Positions 17,592 through 27,717 of a stretch of DNA of 64,000 nt are shown piece by piece. Each line of letters opens with the position of its first letter. Positions within the stretch are counted from its first letter, which is position 1. The notes under the pieces are model-generated. The model did not search any database and was not told the origin of the DNA. It saw nothing but the letters and a program-made list of their open reading frames with translations. The stretch comes from Leifsonia poae (lineage in GTDB: Bacteria > Actinomycetota > Actinomycetes > Actinomycetales > Microbacteriaceae). The position numbers and the translations under genes are program-made. Where the stretch lies: NCBI RefSeq assembly GCF_020009625.1, contig NZ_JAIHLP010000002.1, positions 3,658,001 to 3,722,000 on the forward strand, read 5' to 3'.

Positions 17592-18431
17592 TCAGGTGAA
17601 AGCCTGCGTTCCCAGCACAGCGAGCAGGGCGAGTTTCTCGGCGCCTTCCGAGCGGGGCGGTGCGGTGAGCACGAGCAGGCACTGCGACTGGTCTTCGGTG
17701 AACAGCACCTGGCAGTCCAGCTCGATCGGGCCGAGCTCCGGGTGGATGAGCGTCTTGTGGTCCTCGAACCGTTTGGCGACCTCGTGACGCTCCCACAGTT
17801 CGGCGAACTCCGGACTGGCTTTGAGGAGGGCGCGCACCAATTCGCCGGCCCGTGAGTCGGCGCCCAATGTGCTGTACGCCAATCGCAGCGCGGCGACCTG
17901 GGCGCGGCCCTGCCGGTCGCGGTCGTCTTCCGGGTAGCGGATGCGCTCGGTCTCGGGATGCACGAACCACCGATAGTACTCGCTGCGCTCCAAGCCGGTG
18001 AACCCCGACCGGTCGCCGAGCAGCGCCGCGGAGATCCGGTTCTGCACCAGCGTCTCGCCAAGAGAGGAGAGCACCAGCGCGGGGGAGTCGTCGAGATGGT
18101 CGAGCACCCGCTGGAGTGCCGGCGAGACATGGGCCGACCCGCTGAAGCGGCCGGGGACGTTGTGCCCGGCCAGACGGTACAGATAGTCGCGTTCGTCGTC
18201 GCTCAGACGCAGGGCCCGCGCGAGCGAGGCGAGCATCTGTTCGCTCGGCTGAGGTCCGCGCTGCTGTTCGAGCCGTGTGTAGTAGTCGGCCGACATCGCG
18301 GCGAGCTGGGCCACCTCTTCGCGGCGCAGTCCCGGTGCGCGACGCCGGGCGCCCTGCGGGAGCCCCACATCCGAGGGCTGCAGGGTCTCGCGGCGGGTGC
18401 GGAGGAAGTCGGAGAGCGCGGAACGGTCCAT
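17592..18431 (-). CDS. XRE-family regulator with MmyB-like ligand-binding domain
   Basis: 279 residues. The N-terminal helix-turn-helix has the typical actinobacterial form (ALSDFLRTRRETLQPSDVG, GLRREEVAQLAAMSADYYTRLEQ). The C-terminal ~170 residues match the MmyB-like PAS-type domain (YYRWFVHPETERI, FEDHKTLIHPELGPIELDCQVL). Such regulators usually control an adjacent dehydrogenase; here an SDR gene is divergent with 101 bases between starts. Confidence 0.92.
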   Translation of the reverse strand: MDRSALSDFLRTRRETLQPSDVGLPQGARRRAPGLRREEVAQLAAMSADYYTRLEQQRGPQPSEQMLASLARALRLSDDERDYLYRLAGHNVPGRFSGSAHVSPALQRVLDHLDDSPALVLSSLGETLVQNRISAALLGDRSGFTGLERSEYYRWFVHPETERIRYPEDDRDRQGRAQVAALRLAYSTLGADSRAGELVRALLKASPEFAELWERHEVAKRFEDHKTLIHPELGPIELDCQVLFTEDQSQCLLVLTAPPRSEGAEKLALLAVLGTQAFT

Positions 18432-18532
18432 GTCCTCATCATGCGCTGCCGAGCCGCCCGCATCCAGGGATTGCGGATCCCCCGATGAACGCTCCTCTCC
18501 CGCGCCGCACCGCGCAGACGGACAGTAGGAAC

Positions 18533-19321
18533 ATGAACATCTCAGGGAACACCATCTTCATCCCCGGTGCGACGAGCGGAATCGGCCTGGCGCTCGCCCT
18601 CGCCCTGCGCGACAAGGGGAACACCGTCATCGTCGGAGGGCGTCGGGCCGAGCTTCTGGAACGGATCGCGGCCGAGCATCCCGGCATCGACACCGTGCGC
18701 ATCGACACGACCGATGCGGAGAGCATCGCGGCCGCGTCGGCCGAGGTGATCGCCGCGCACCCCGAACTGAATGTGCTCGTCGCGATGGCCGGCATCATGA
18801 GGGTCGAAGATTGGCATACCGCGGCTGGTTTCGTGCAGTCGGCCGAATCCGTGATCACCACGAATGTTCTCGGGCCGATCCGTCTGATCGGGGCTTTCAT
18901 CGAGCAGTTGCAGACACGACCGGATTCGACGATCGTCACGGTCTCCTCCGGTCTCGCGTTCACCCCGCTGCGGGCGACGCCGAGCTACAACGCGGCGAAG
19001 GCGGCGATCCACATGCTCAGCGAGAGCATCCGGTTGCAGCTGGCCGACACCAGCGTCCGGATCGTCGAGCTGGTGCCGCCCGCCGTTCGGACCTCCCTGC
19101 TCCCCGGACAGGAGAACAGTGAGGCGGCCGTTCCCCTGGATGAGTTCATCGCCGAGGTGGTGTCGCTGTTCGACACGCAGCCGGACGCGAAGGAGATCCT
19201 CGTGGAGCGTGTGAAGTTCCTGCGGTTCGGTGAGGCTCGCGGTGACTACGACGAGGTCGTCGCGGCTCTCAACCGGTCGGATCCGCACGGCCGCGACGGG
19301 ATCAGATCGGCTGTGGTCTGA
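18533..19321 (+). CDS. SDR family oxidoreductase (DltE/YdfG-like)
   Basis: 262 residues. Cofactor motif GATSGIG (residues 12-18), NADP-preferring GGRRAELLER after beta-2, and catalytic SS...YNAAK. ATG 18533 has AGGA upstream; the frame open further upstream overlaps the divergent regulator. The divergent XRE/MmyB regulator likely controls it. Its 3' end overlaps the convergent TetR gene by 20 bases. Confidence 0.92.
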   Translation: MNISGNTIFIPGATSGIGLALALALRDKGNTVIVGGRRAELLERIAAEHPGIDTVRIDTTDAESIAAASAEVIAAHPELNVLVAMAGIMRVEDWHTAAGFVQSAESVITTNVLGPIRLIGAFIEQLQTRPDSTIVTVSSGLAFTPLRATPSYNAAKAAIHMLSESIRLQLADTSVRIVELVPPAVRTSLLPGQENSEAAVPLDEFIAEVVSLFDTQPDAKEILVERVKFLRFGEARGDYDEVVAALNRSDPHGRDGIRSAVV

Positions 19322-19859
19322 GGCCGTCGCCGATGACCGCGGCGACAGCGGCGGCCGAGGACCCCCTCCTCGCCGCCGCTGCCGTCGCCGCGGAGAGGAG
19401 CGCGAGGAGGTCCTCCAGGCCGAGGTCGGCGCGGATCGTCCCCTCCGCCTGCGCGCGGGTGAGCACTTCGCCGAACCGCTGCCGGAACCGTGTCGACGCC
19501 TCGGAGATCTCCTCTGCGGTGGCGTATCCGGCCGCTTCGAGCGCGACGACGAGGTCGTGTTTGCGGCGGGAACCGGCGATGGCCTCCGCCACGAACCGGA
19601 GGACGGCGGCGCCGGCGTCCCCGTCATCGACAGTGCCGGTTGCGAGTGCGTCGAGCTGTTGGGCGACGAGCGCGGCGAGCAGCGCGGACTTCGTGGGGAA
19701 GTTGCGGTAGAAAGTGCCTGTGCCGATGCCGGCGAGGGCCGCGACCTCGTCGACCGAGAACGCGGCGCCTTTCTGCTCGAAACAGTCGGCGGCGACGTGC
19801 AGGAGCCGCTCGCGATTCCTGACAGCGTCGGCGCGGGTCGCCGGTGGGGTGCTCGACAA
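19302..19859 (-). CDS. TetR-family transcriptional regulator
   Basis: 185 residues. TetR_N domain: VRNRERLLHVAADCFEQKG, then SVDEVAALAGIGTGTFYRNFPTKSALL. The start is TTG 19859, with no better in-frame codon nearby. It is divergent from a SnoaL-like gene with two palindromic sites between, one abutting its own start codon, so autorepression is likely. Confidence 0.88.
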   Translation of the reverse strand: MSSTPPATRADAVRNRERLLHVAADCFEQKGAAFSVDEVAALAGIGTGTFYRNFPTKSALLAALVAQQLDALATGTVDDGDAGAAVLRFVAEAIAGSRRKHDLVVALEAAGYATAEEISEASTRFRQRFGEVLTRAQAEGTIRADLGLEDLLALLSAATAAAARRGSSAAAVAAVIGDGLRPQPI

Positions 19860-19901
19860 ACGGAACCTACCTTCCGTATTCTGATCGGAACGTCTGTTCC
19901 G
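19860..19901. promoter_or_regulatory. Two operators between tetR and SnoaL-like gene
   Basis: ACGGAA-N6-TTCCGT (19860-19877) and CGGAAC-GTCT-GTTCCG (19886-19901) are perfect palindromes with a shared GGAA/TTCC core, centres 25 bp apart. The first touches the tetR start; the second lies ~22 bp before the SnoaL-like start. Likely a cooperative TetR operator pair. Confidence 0.7.
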
Positions 19902-19923
19902 TTTCCAACCCTAGGAGATTCCG

Positions 19924-20355
19924 ATGTCCGAAGCCACCGAGACAGCACAGCGGTTCCTCGAGCGGACCGTCGCCGATCTGCGCACACTCGCCGACGTCTA
20001 CGCTGAGCGGGCCGTGATCGAGATGCCGTTCGCTGCGCCCCTGTTCCCCGAGCGGAGAGAAGTGACCCGCGAGGAGCTGCGGGCCGGCTTCTCGCGCACG
20101 GGAGGCGCTCGATACACCCGCGTGAGCGGTGTCCGGATACACGAGACCGCCGACCCCGCCACCGCCGTCATCGAGTACCGGCTCCACGGCGTCACCGCAC
20201 ACGATGGGCGGGAATTCGCACTCGACTACGTGATGGTGATCACCACGGAGAACGGTCTGATCGTGCACTCGCGCGACTACTCGAGCGTCGTGCAGGCCGC
20301 TCAGGCACTGGGGATGACCGAGCGGCTCGTGGCGGCCATGACCGGCGCCGACTGA
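19924..20355 (+). CDS. SnoaL-like / nuclear transport factor 2-fold protein
   Basis: 143 residues of the NTF2-like cone fold (AERAVIEMPFAAPLFPERR, VIEYRLHGVTAHDGREFALDYVMVITTENGLI). Members act as small cyclases, isomerases or hydratases; substrate unknown. AGGAG precedes the ATG. It is probably the target of the divergent TetR regulator. Confidence 0.85.
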   Translation: MSEATETAQRFLERTVADLRTLADVYAERAVIEMPFAAPLFPERREVTREELRAGFSRTGGARYTRVSGVRIHETADPATAVIEYRLHGVTAHDGREFALDYVMVITTENGLIVHSRDYSSVVQAAQALGMTERLVAAMTGAD

Positions 20356-20377
20356 ATGCCTTACGGGCGGCGAGGCG

Positions 20378-21469
20378 TCAGGCTGCGAAGACCACTCGCA
20401 GCCCGAGCCAGCCGGCCAGGTCGTCGATCTCCGCGCGCACCGCGCCCATCATCGAGCCGTCGAACGGAACGTCTTCGTGGAGGGCGTTCACCGTCAGTGT
20501 TCCGGCCATGCGGTCCGCGATCGCATCGAGCTTGCCGACGAGGCGGTCGTCATGCAGGATCGGCAGCGCAAACGAGCCCCAGCGGCGCTTTCCGGCGGGT
20601 TTGTACATCTCGAGCAGGTACTCGAAGTCGAAGACCTCGAGCGTTCGGATGCGGTCGTGGATGAGTCGGTCGAACGGGGAGAGCAGGGCCGTTCGCCCGG
20701 CGAAGGGGCGATCGAGCGCATCCGGATCGACCCGCCACTCGCGGCTGCTTCCGTCGAGCTGTGCCGGCTCACCGGCCTCGCCGACCATCACGGCCCGGGC
20801 GATGCCGAGCGAGCGCAGGCGCCGCTGATCGCGGAGACGTTTCGCCTCCTCCAATGGGAGCGGCTCCACACCGGCGGGATAGACGCGTTCGGCGAGATCG
20901 AAGGTGCGCTGGCGACCGATCCGGCCGGCAGTGGCCACCTCGCCACGAGCCACCAGGAACTCGAGCATCCGGGTGACGTTCTGGTTGTGGGTCCAGCCGC
21001 TCGACACCCACGGTATCGTGCTGGTGTCCGGGATATGGCGGGAGAGCAGCGGGCCCGCATCCCGAAGCCGGGCGAGCACATCGTTTCGGAACGTCTCGTT
21101 GGCCGCCAGCCAGACCCGGGCATCGCGGAACCGCACACCCTGGGCCATCTCGGCGAGGTGGAGCGGCAGATCCGAGATGGGTCGCACCATCGCGATCGCC
21201 GGACTGGTCGCCTCGTCTTGCGCCTTGTGCTCCCAGAGGGTTCGATCCTGTTCGATCGCCTTCTGCAGTTCTGCCGGCCGATGCGACGAGCCCAGCCGCG
21301 ACCAGGCGATCAGATCGGCGCTCGGCGCGATGGTGGCCGTCGGGTCGAGCTGGAGGAAAGTGAGCTGCTGCACGAGCGGCAGCAGCCCGACCGGTCGCGC
21401 GGCATCGAGCCGCTGCGCCCGGATCGCGATGCGCCTGGCCTCGGTCTTGTCGAGCCGCAGCGGTGTCAT
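20378..21469 (-). CDS. Winged-helix DNA glycosylase family protein (AlkX/YcaQ-like, HTH_42)
   Basis: 363 residues of the HTH_42 family. The QLD tripeptide in FLQLDP near residue 40 matches the Q-x-D catalytic motif described for E. coli YcaQ/AlkX, an interstrand-crosslink glycosylase, rather than the QxQ of AlkZ. Other landmarks: WEHKAQDE, RRWGSFALPILHDDRLVGKLD. Convergent with the SnoaL-like gene. Activity is inferred from the family. Confidence 0.85.
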   Translation of the reverse strand: MTPLRLDKTEARRIAIRAQRLDAARPVGLLPLVQQLTFLQLDPTATIAPSADLIAWSRLGSSHRPAELQKAIEQDRTLWEHKAQDEATSPAIAMVRPISDLPLHLAEMAQGVRFRDARVWLAANETFRNDVLARLRDAGPLLSRHIPDTSTIPWVSSGWTHNQNVTRMLEFLVARGEVATAGRIGRQRTFDLAERVYPAGVEPLPLEEAKRLRDQRRLRSLGIARAVMVGEAGEPAQLDGSSREWRVDPDALDRPFAGRTALLSPFDRLIHDRIRTLEVFDFEYLLEMYKPAGKRRWGSFALPILHDDRLVGKLDAIADRMAGTLTVNALHEDVPFDGSMMGAVRAEIDDLAGWLGLRVVFAA

Positions 21470-21570
21470 GCTTCAACGCTATTCAGCGGTGTGGGCGGAC
21501 GCAATGTCGGCTCGGGGAGAGACAGCCGTGGGCCGTTGGCGGGGCGGGCATCGGCGCGTAGTGTCGGGCC

Positions 21571-21966
21571 ATGTCGAACTCCGTCGTGCATTTCGAGATC
21601 ATCGGCCCGCACCCCGGGGCTCTGCGCAGGTTCTATGCCGACCTCTTCGGCTGGGATGCGCCGCCCGGCGCCCCGGTTGCGCCCGAGGTCTCCGAGGTGA
21701 CGAGCTACTCGTTCATCGAGGCGCCATCGGAGGCGGAGAGCGGCAACCAGGGCGGGATTCCGGGCGGAATCGGCGGGGGAGACGGCTACGCGGCGCGAGT
21801 GGGGTTCTACGTCGGCGTCGCGGATGTCGAAGCGGCACTGGCCGATGCGGAACGTCTCGGTGGCCTGCGCGTGCTCGGACCGGCGGTGAATGCGGCGGGC
21901 GGCGTCGTCGTCGGGCACTTCCGCGACCCGGCCGGCAATCTGATCGGCGTCGCGGGGCCGATGTGA
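21571..21966 (+). CDS. VOC-family (glyoxalase/bleomycin-resistance fold) protein
   Basis: 131 residues with the betaalphabetabetabeta landmarks: VHFEIIGPHPGALRRFYADLFGW, then VGFYVGVADVEAALADAERLGG, VGHFRDPAGNLIGV. Possible metal ligands are His7 and the late Asp/Asn region; substrate unknown. Convergent with the MFS pump gene after 34 bases. Confidence 0.88.
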   Translation: MSNSVVHFEIIGPHPGALRRFYADLFGWDAPPGAPVAPEVSEVTSYSFIEAPSEAESGNQGGIPGGIGGGDGYAARVGFYVGVADVEAALADAERLGGLRVLGPAVNAAGGVVVGHFRDPAGNLIGVAGPM

Positions 21967-22000
21967 CGCAGACCGCACGCGGTGCTGCTCCCCGCGCGGG

Positions 22001-23350
22001 TCAGGCGACCGCGGGGTTGCGGCGGGTCAGCGGGAGAAGCGCGGCCGCGAGCACGGCGACAGCGGACACCGCCAGCGCAACGGTGAAACCGCCGGTGACG
22101 ATCGTCACAGCGATCGTCCCGAACACCGCCACGCCGAGCCCGTTCCCCAGGGAGAACCCGACCTCCTGAACGGCACCGACCTGCCCGGCCTGGTCGGGCG
22201 TCGTCGCGTCGAAGAGGGCGGTGGCGGCGAGCGTCCCGATCACGCCGAAACCGGCGCCGATCATCGCGAGCGGAACCACCATCACGGCCGGGTCGAACGC
22301 GAGCCAGGCCAGCCCGGCGGCCTGGAGGATCAGCGCGGACATCATCACCCCACCGCTGCTGAACCAGCGCAGCGCCGCCGGAGCGGCAACACCGCCGACC
22401 GCGATCGTGATCGCCTGCGGAAGCAGGATCAGGCCGGCGACCACTGGGCTCTCGCCCCGCACCTCTTGCAGGTGCACGCTCGTGAGATAGACGGTGGCCG
22501 CGCTCGCGCCGGTGCTCACCAGGATTCGGGCGTACGCGTCGGTGAACCCGGAGATGGTGAACAGGCGCACATCGATGAGCGGATCGGCCAGGTGCAGCTG
22601 CCGACGCACGAACACGACGAGCGCGGCCACACCGACGGCCGCCGCCACGGCTGCGGGAATCGGCGTCGCGATGAGGTGTTGAAGGGCGAAGACGATGCCC
22701 GCGAGCGCGACCACCGAGGTCAGTATGCTCGCCGCATCCCAGTGCGGTTGCGTCGGCGTTCGCGACTCCGGCACCAGCCAGAGCGCCAGACCGATCGCGA
22801 TCACTGCGAGGGGAACGCAGCCGAGCAGGATCCAGCGCCAGCCGGGCCCCTCCGCGAGGAGACCGCCGACCACCGGTCCGAACGCGCTGCCCGCGCCGAA
22901 TGTGGCCGTCCACAAGCCATAGGCGAGCACCCGTTCGCGGGCCTGGTAGTGCGATCCGATGGTGGCCACGACACTCGCCACGACCATCGCCTCGGCCAGG
23001 CCGAGCAGGGCACGGATGACGATGAGCAGCAGGCCGTCGGAGACGAACCCGCCCGCGAGGTTGAGCAGGGCGAAGCCGATCAGGCCGAGCACCATGATGC
23101 GCCGCCGGCCGAAGGCGTCGCCGGCGCGGGCGGCGACCACGAGCGTCGCCGCGAGGGCGAGCGGGTAGACGTCGATGATCCAGATGCCTTCGGCCTCGCT
23201 GAGCCCGAGATCGATGCGCATCGCCGGGAGGGCTGTCGTCGCCGCGGAGATCGTGAGGCTGCCGATGAGGATGCCGAGCAGCATCGGGATCATCGCCAGC
23301 CAGGCGCGCGGGGCACTGCGGGCGTGTGGTGGCGGAGCGGGCACGGTCAC
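22001..23350 (-). CDS. MFS transporter, QacA/SmvA-like drug efflux
   Basis: 449 residues with about 12-14 membrane segments. Signatures: SEAEGIWIIDVYPLALAA, motif A GDAFGRRRIMVLG, and GPVVGGLLAEGPGWRWILLG. GTG 23350 is chosen because it overlaps the stop of an upstream open reading frame (GTGA) and precedes the hydrophobic region; GTG 23344 is a close alternative. The long frame extending upstream is Arg/Pro-rich and not homologous. Confidence 0.88.
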   Translation of the reverse strand: MTVPAPPPHARSAPRAWLAMIPMLLGILIGSLTISAATTALPAMRIDLGLSEAEGIWIIDVYPLALAATLVVAARAGDAFGRRRIMVLGLIGFALLNLAGGFVSDGLLLIVIRALLGLAEAMVVASVVATIGSHYQARERVLAYGLWTATFGAGSAFGPVVGGLLAEGPGWRWILLGCVPLAVIAIGLALWLVPESRTPTQPHWDAASILTSVVALAGIVFALQHLIATPIPAAVAAAVGVAALVVFVRRQLHLADPLIDVRLFTISGFTDAYARILVSTGASAATVYLTSVHLQEVRGESPVVAGLILLPQAITIAVGGVAAPAALRWFSSGGVMMSALILQAAGLAWLAFDPAVMVVPLAMIGAGFGVIGTLAATALFDATTPDQAGQVGAVQEVGFSLGNGLGVAVFGTIAVTIVTGGFTVALAVSAVAVLAAALLPLTRRNPAVA

Positions 23351-23616
23351 AGCGCGCTCACGGGAGGGACGGGAAACGCATCTGTCGGATTCTCCGAGTC
23401 GTCGAACGGTGGTTCCTGGAGGGCCCGGAGGACCTGCAGCTAGTCTTCCACGGCCGACCCTCCGCTGTCTGCCGTCCGACGGCCCAGTTCTGCCGGACTC
23501 AGGTGCTCGAGCTCGTCGAGGAGGGCGGTTCCGGCGGCGTCGCGGGCGATCGTCGTGCCACCACGGGCGCGCGGCTGCAGTGGAGGAATCACCCGCGCAT
23601 CCGGGAATAGCCGCAC
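23347..23616 (-). pseudogene. Small gene upstream of MFS pump, interrupted by an in-frame TAG
   Basis: From GTG 23616 one frame runs for 58 residues with good codon bias (RLFPDARVIPPL, then ARDAAGTALLDELEHLSPAEL) to a TAG at 23442-23440. The same frame stays open for another 30 codons (LQVLRALQEPPF) to a TGA at 23349-23347 that overlaps the MFS GTG by the coupling sequence GTGA. This suggests an 88-residue gene coupled to the pump and broken by a nonsense mutation, or a true 58-residue product. Family not recognised. Confidence 0.45.
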
Positions 23617-23631
23617 GACACCGTTGTTGAA

Positions 23632-23652
23632 CTTGAGTGAACACGACTCAAG
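23632..23652. promoter_or_regulatory. HAIR operator for HspR
   Basis: Exact CTTGAGT-N7-ACTCAAG, the HspR-associated inverted repeat consensus, 21 bases before the clpC start. HspR bound here represses heat-shock genes in actinobacteria; hspR itself is not in the window. Confidence 0.92.
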
Positions 23653-23673
23653 TTTCGAGAATCAGGAGAAATC

Positions 23674-26238
<2,565 letters not shown>

Positions 26239-26246
26239 TACCCGCC

Positions 26247-26366
26247 TCCTGTCTTCAGGAGCCCCGCTTCCTGTTTTCAGGAGCCCAGCTTCCTGTATTC
26301 AGGAGCCCCGCTTCCTGTTTTCAGGAGAAGGGGGCGGGGCCGGACCGGTGAGTCCTGAAAACAGGA
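26247..26366. repeat. 22-bp palindromic repeat array downstream of clpC
   Basis: Four units with exact 22-bp period have the palindrome TCCTG-N4-CAGGA starting at 26247, 26269, 26291 and 26313 (loops TCTT, TTTT, TATT, TTTT), separated by GCCC-type linkers. A fifth, TCCTGAAAACAGGA at 26353-26366, is the reverse complement of the TTTT form. It starts nine bases after the clpC stop. Each unit can form a hairpin. It could be a transcript-end stabiliser, a terminator cluster or a protein-binding array. With the hairpin at 26471 and the 16-bp repeat at 26517 it accounts for most of the 306-bp gene-free stretch. Confidence 0.85.
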
Positions 26367-26470
26367 TCGGGCGGCGATCGGGGGCGGAGACGCCTGAGAA
26401 AAGGAGCGCCTCCCGGGTCGAGTCTTCGGGCCCGCCACGCAATAGGGGCGGCGCACGAGGGTCGGCAGAG

Positions 26471-26507
26471 AACGGCGCCGGTGGATCAGTGATCCGCCGG
26501 CGCCGTT
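26471..26507. terminator. Long bidirectional hairpin between clpC and flavin reductase
   Basis: 18-base arms (AACGGCGCCGG then GGATCA, and the complement) pair around position 26489 with a single T-G wobble. It lies between two convergent genes and can terminate both; no U-tract is visible on either side. Confidence 0.75.
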
Positions 26508-26516
26508 CCGTTTCAA

Positions 26517-26559
26517 GCGAGCGCGGATTCAGGCGAGCGCGGATTCAGGCGAGCGCGGA
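26517..26559. repeat. 16-bp tandem repeat spanning a stop codon
   Basis: GCGAGCGCGGATTCAG at 26517-26532 and 26533-26548, followed by an 11-base partial third copy inside the flavin reductase gene. The reductase stop (26547-26545) lies in the second unit, so the gene's extreme 3' end has been tandemly duplicated into the downstream region. Confidence 0.8.
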
Positions 26560-27110
26560 GCCGTTGGAGAGAGCGTGGAACGTGCGGTCATGGAAGACCA
26601 GCGGACTTCCGGTCTCGCCGTGCTCGATCTCCAGTACCTCGGCGAGGATCAGGGTGGACCCGCCCACCGTGACCGTTCGGAGCGGGCGGCAGCGCAGCGC
26701 GGAGGCGGCGCCGCGCAGCACAGGCTCGCCGGTGTCGAGAGTCGTCCATCCCTGGTCGGGTGTGAAGCGGGGTGCACCCGAGACGGCGAACGCCCGGGCG
26801 AGCTCCGCCTGGGTGGAGCGGAGCAGGTTCACCATGAACGTCGGGGCGGACAGCACCGCTCCCGCCGAACCGGCACTGGAGGTGACCGAGAAGGCGAGTG
26901 CCGGCGGGTCGGCCGAGACGGAGGCGACGCTGGAGGCCGTGAGTCCGACCGGGCCGGAGGGGGCTTTCGCGGTCACGACCGCGACACCGGCCGGATGGCG
27001 GCGGAAGGCGGTCTTGAACCGGGCGACCAACTCGGCGGTCTCGGCTGTCTCGGCGGTCGCGGTCGCGGTCTCGGTCGCGGTCTTGGGGCGGTGGGGGTGT
27101 CGTCTGGCAC
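26545..27110 (-). CDS. Flavin reductase-like FMN-binding protein, probably frameshifted near its start
   Basis: The body (ARFKTAFRRHPAGVAVVTA, GLTASSVASVSADPPALAFSV, FMVNLLRSTQAELARAFA) is a ~160-residue flavin reductase that transfers NAD(P)H electrons via FMN. It has no good start in frame except TTG 27030. GTG 27110 has a strong GAGGAG ribosome site but is in another frame; adding one base to the G5 run at 27093-27097 joins it to the body to give 188 residues with a Thr/Ala/Glu linker. The annotated span assumes that joined reading. A SoxR-type promoter lies upstream and the soxR gene is divergent. Confidence 0.8.
27037..27090. repeat. Hexanucleotide repeat in flavin reductase 5' region
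   Basis: Nine 6-bp units, mainly GGTCGC and GGTCTC on the plus strand with some variants, encode the TA/TE-type linker of the reductase. Slippage would keep frame. Confidence 0.7.
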
Positions 27111-27159
27111 GGATGCTCCTCTGCTGCGGTTCGGGCGGGAGGCGAACCGGGCGACAGCC

Positions 27160-27190
27160 ACGGTAACATCTCAAGTGAACTTCAGATCAA
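27160..27190 (-). promoter_or_regulatory. SoxR-type promoter for flavin reductase
   Basis: Minus strand: -35 TTGATC (27190-27185), a 19-bp spacer holding an imperfect inverted repeat (CTGAAGT / ACTTGAG), and -10 TACCGT (27165-27160). The overlong 19-bp spacer is the hallmark of MerR/SoxR-activated promoters, and the repeat resembles the E. coli SoxR box half-sites CTCAAGT/ACTTGAG. Confidence 0.7.
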
Positions 27191-27204
27191 ATCGAGGAGG
27201 GACC

Positions 27205-27684
27205 ATGGCACACGAGCTCTCCACCGACGACCTGCTGCCGATCGGTCGGGTGGCCCGGCGATCGGGGGTGCCGGTCTCGACGGTGCGGTACTACGACTCG
27301 CTCGGTCTGCTGCCCTCGGTGCGGTCGCCGGGGAACACCCGGTTGTTCCCGAGGCACGCGTTGCGCAGGATCGCGTTCATCCAGGTGTCGGTGCGGTACG
27401 GACTGTCGCTGGCCGCGGTCGCCGAGCTGTTCGCCGACCTCCCCGACGATCGACCGCCGAGCCGGGAGGCGTGGCGGCGCATCTCGGCGGCGTGGGCCGA
27501 CGAACTGGCCCGCCGACAGGAGGTTCTGACCCGGATGCAGGACGAGCTCACCGGTTGCCTGGGCTGCGGCTGCCTCTCCCAGGATCGCTGCGTGGTCGTG
27601 AACTCGCAGGACAAACTCGGGGAGGACGGCGCCGGGCCGCGCCGCGTGCTCCCGGCTGCAGCCGCGGCGCTCGGGCGGAATTGA
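27205..27684 (+). CDS. soxR: Redox-sensing transcriptional activator SoxR
   Basis: 159 residues of the MerR family: winged helix LPIGRVARRSGVPVSTVRYYDSLG, dimerisation helix ~85-115, and the [2Fe-2S] cluster motif Cys118-x2-Cys121-x-Cys123-x5-Cys129 diagnostic of SoxR. It senses redox-cycling compounds through cluster oxidation. GAGGAGGG precedes the ATG. Flanked by a divergent flavin reductase and a downstream ferredoxin gene, both with matching 19-bp-spacer promoters, which suggests a compact regulon that may include the cluster's own reductants. Confidence 0.95.
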   Translation: MAHELSTDDLLPIGRVARRSGVPVSTVRYYDSLGLLPSVRSPGNTRLFPRHALRRIAFIQVSVRYGLSLAAVAELFADLPDDRPPSREAWRRISAAWADELARRQEVLTRMQDELTGCLGCGCLSQDRCVVVNSQDKLGEDGAGPRRVLPAAAAALGRN

Positions 27685-27711
27685 TCTCAAGTGAGGTTGA
27701 GATATTAGGGT
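27681..27711 (+). promoter_or_regulatory. SoxR-type promoter for ferredoxin gene
   Basis: -35 TTGATC (27681-27686), 19-bp spacer, -10 TAGGGT (27706-27711), with a perfect inverted repeat ATCTCAA-N6-TTGAGAT (27684-27703) between. It shares TTGATCT, AAGT and TTGAGAT at the same spacing with the flavin reductase promoter. The predicted start site is at or next to the A of the ferredoxin ATG, so the transcript may be leaderless. Confidence 0.75.
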
Positions 27712-27717
27712 GAGGGC

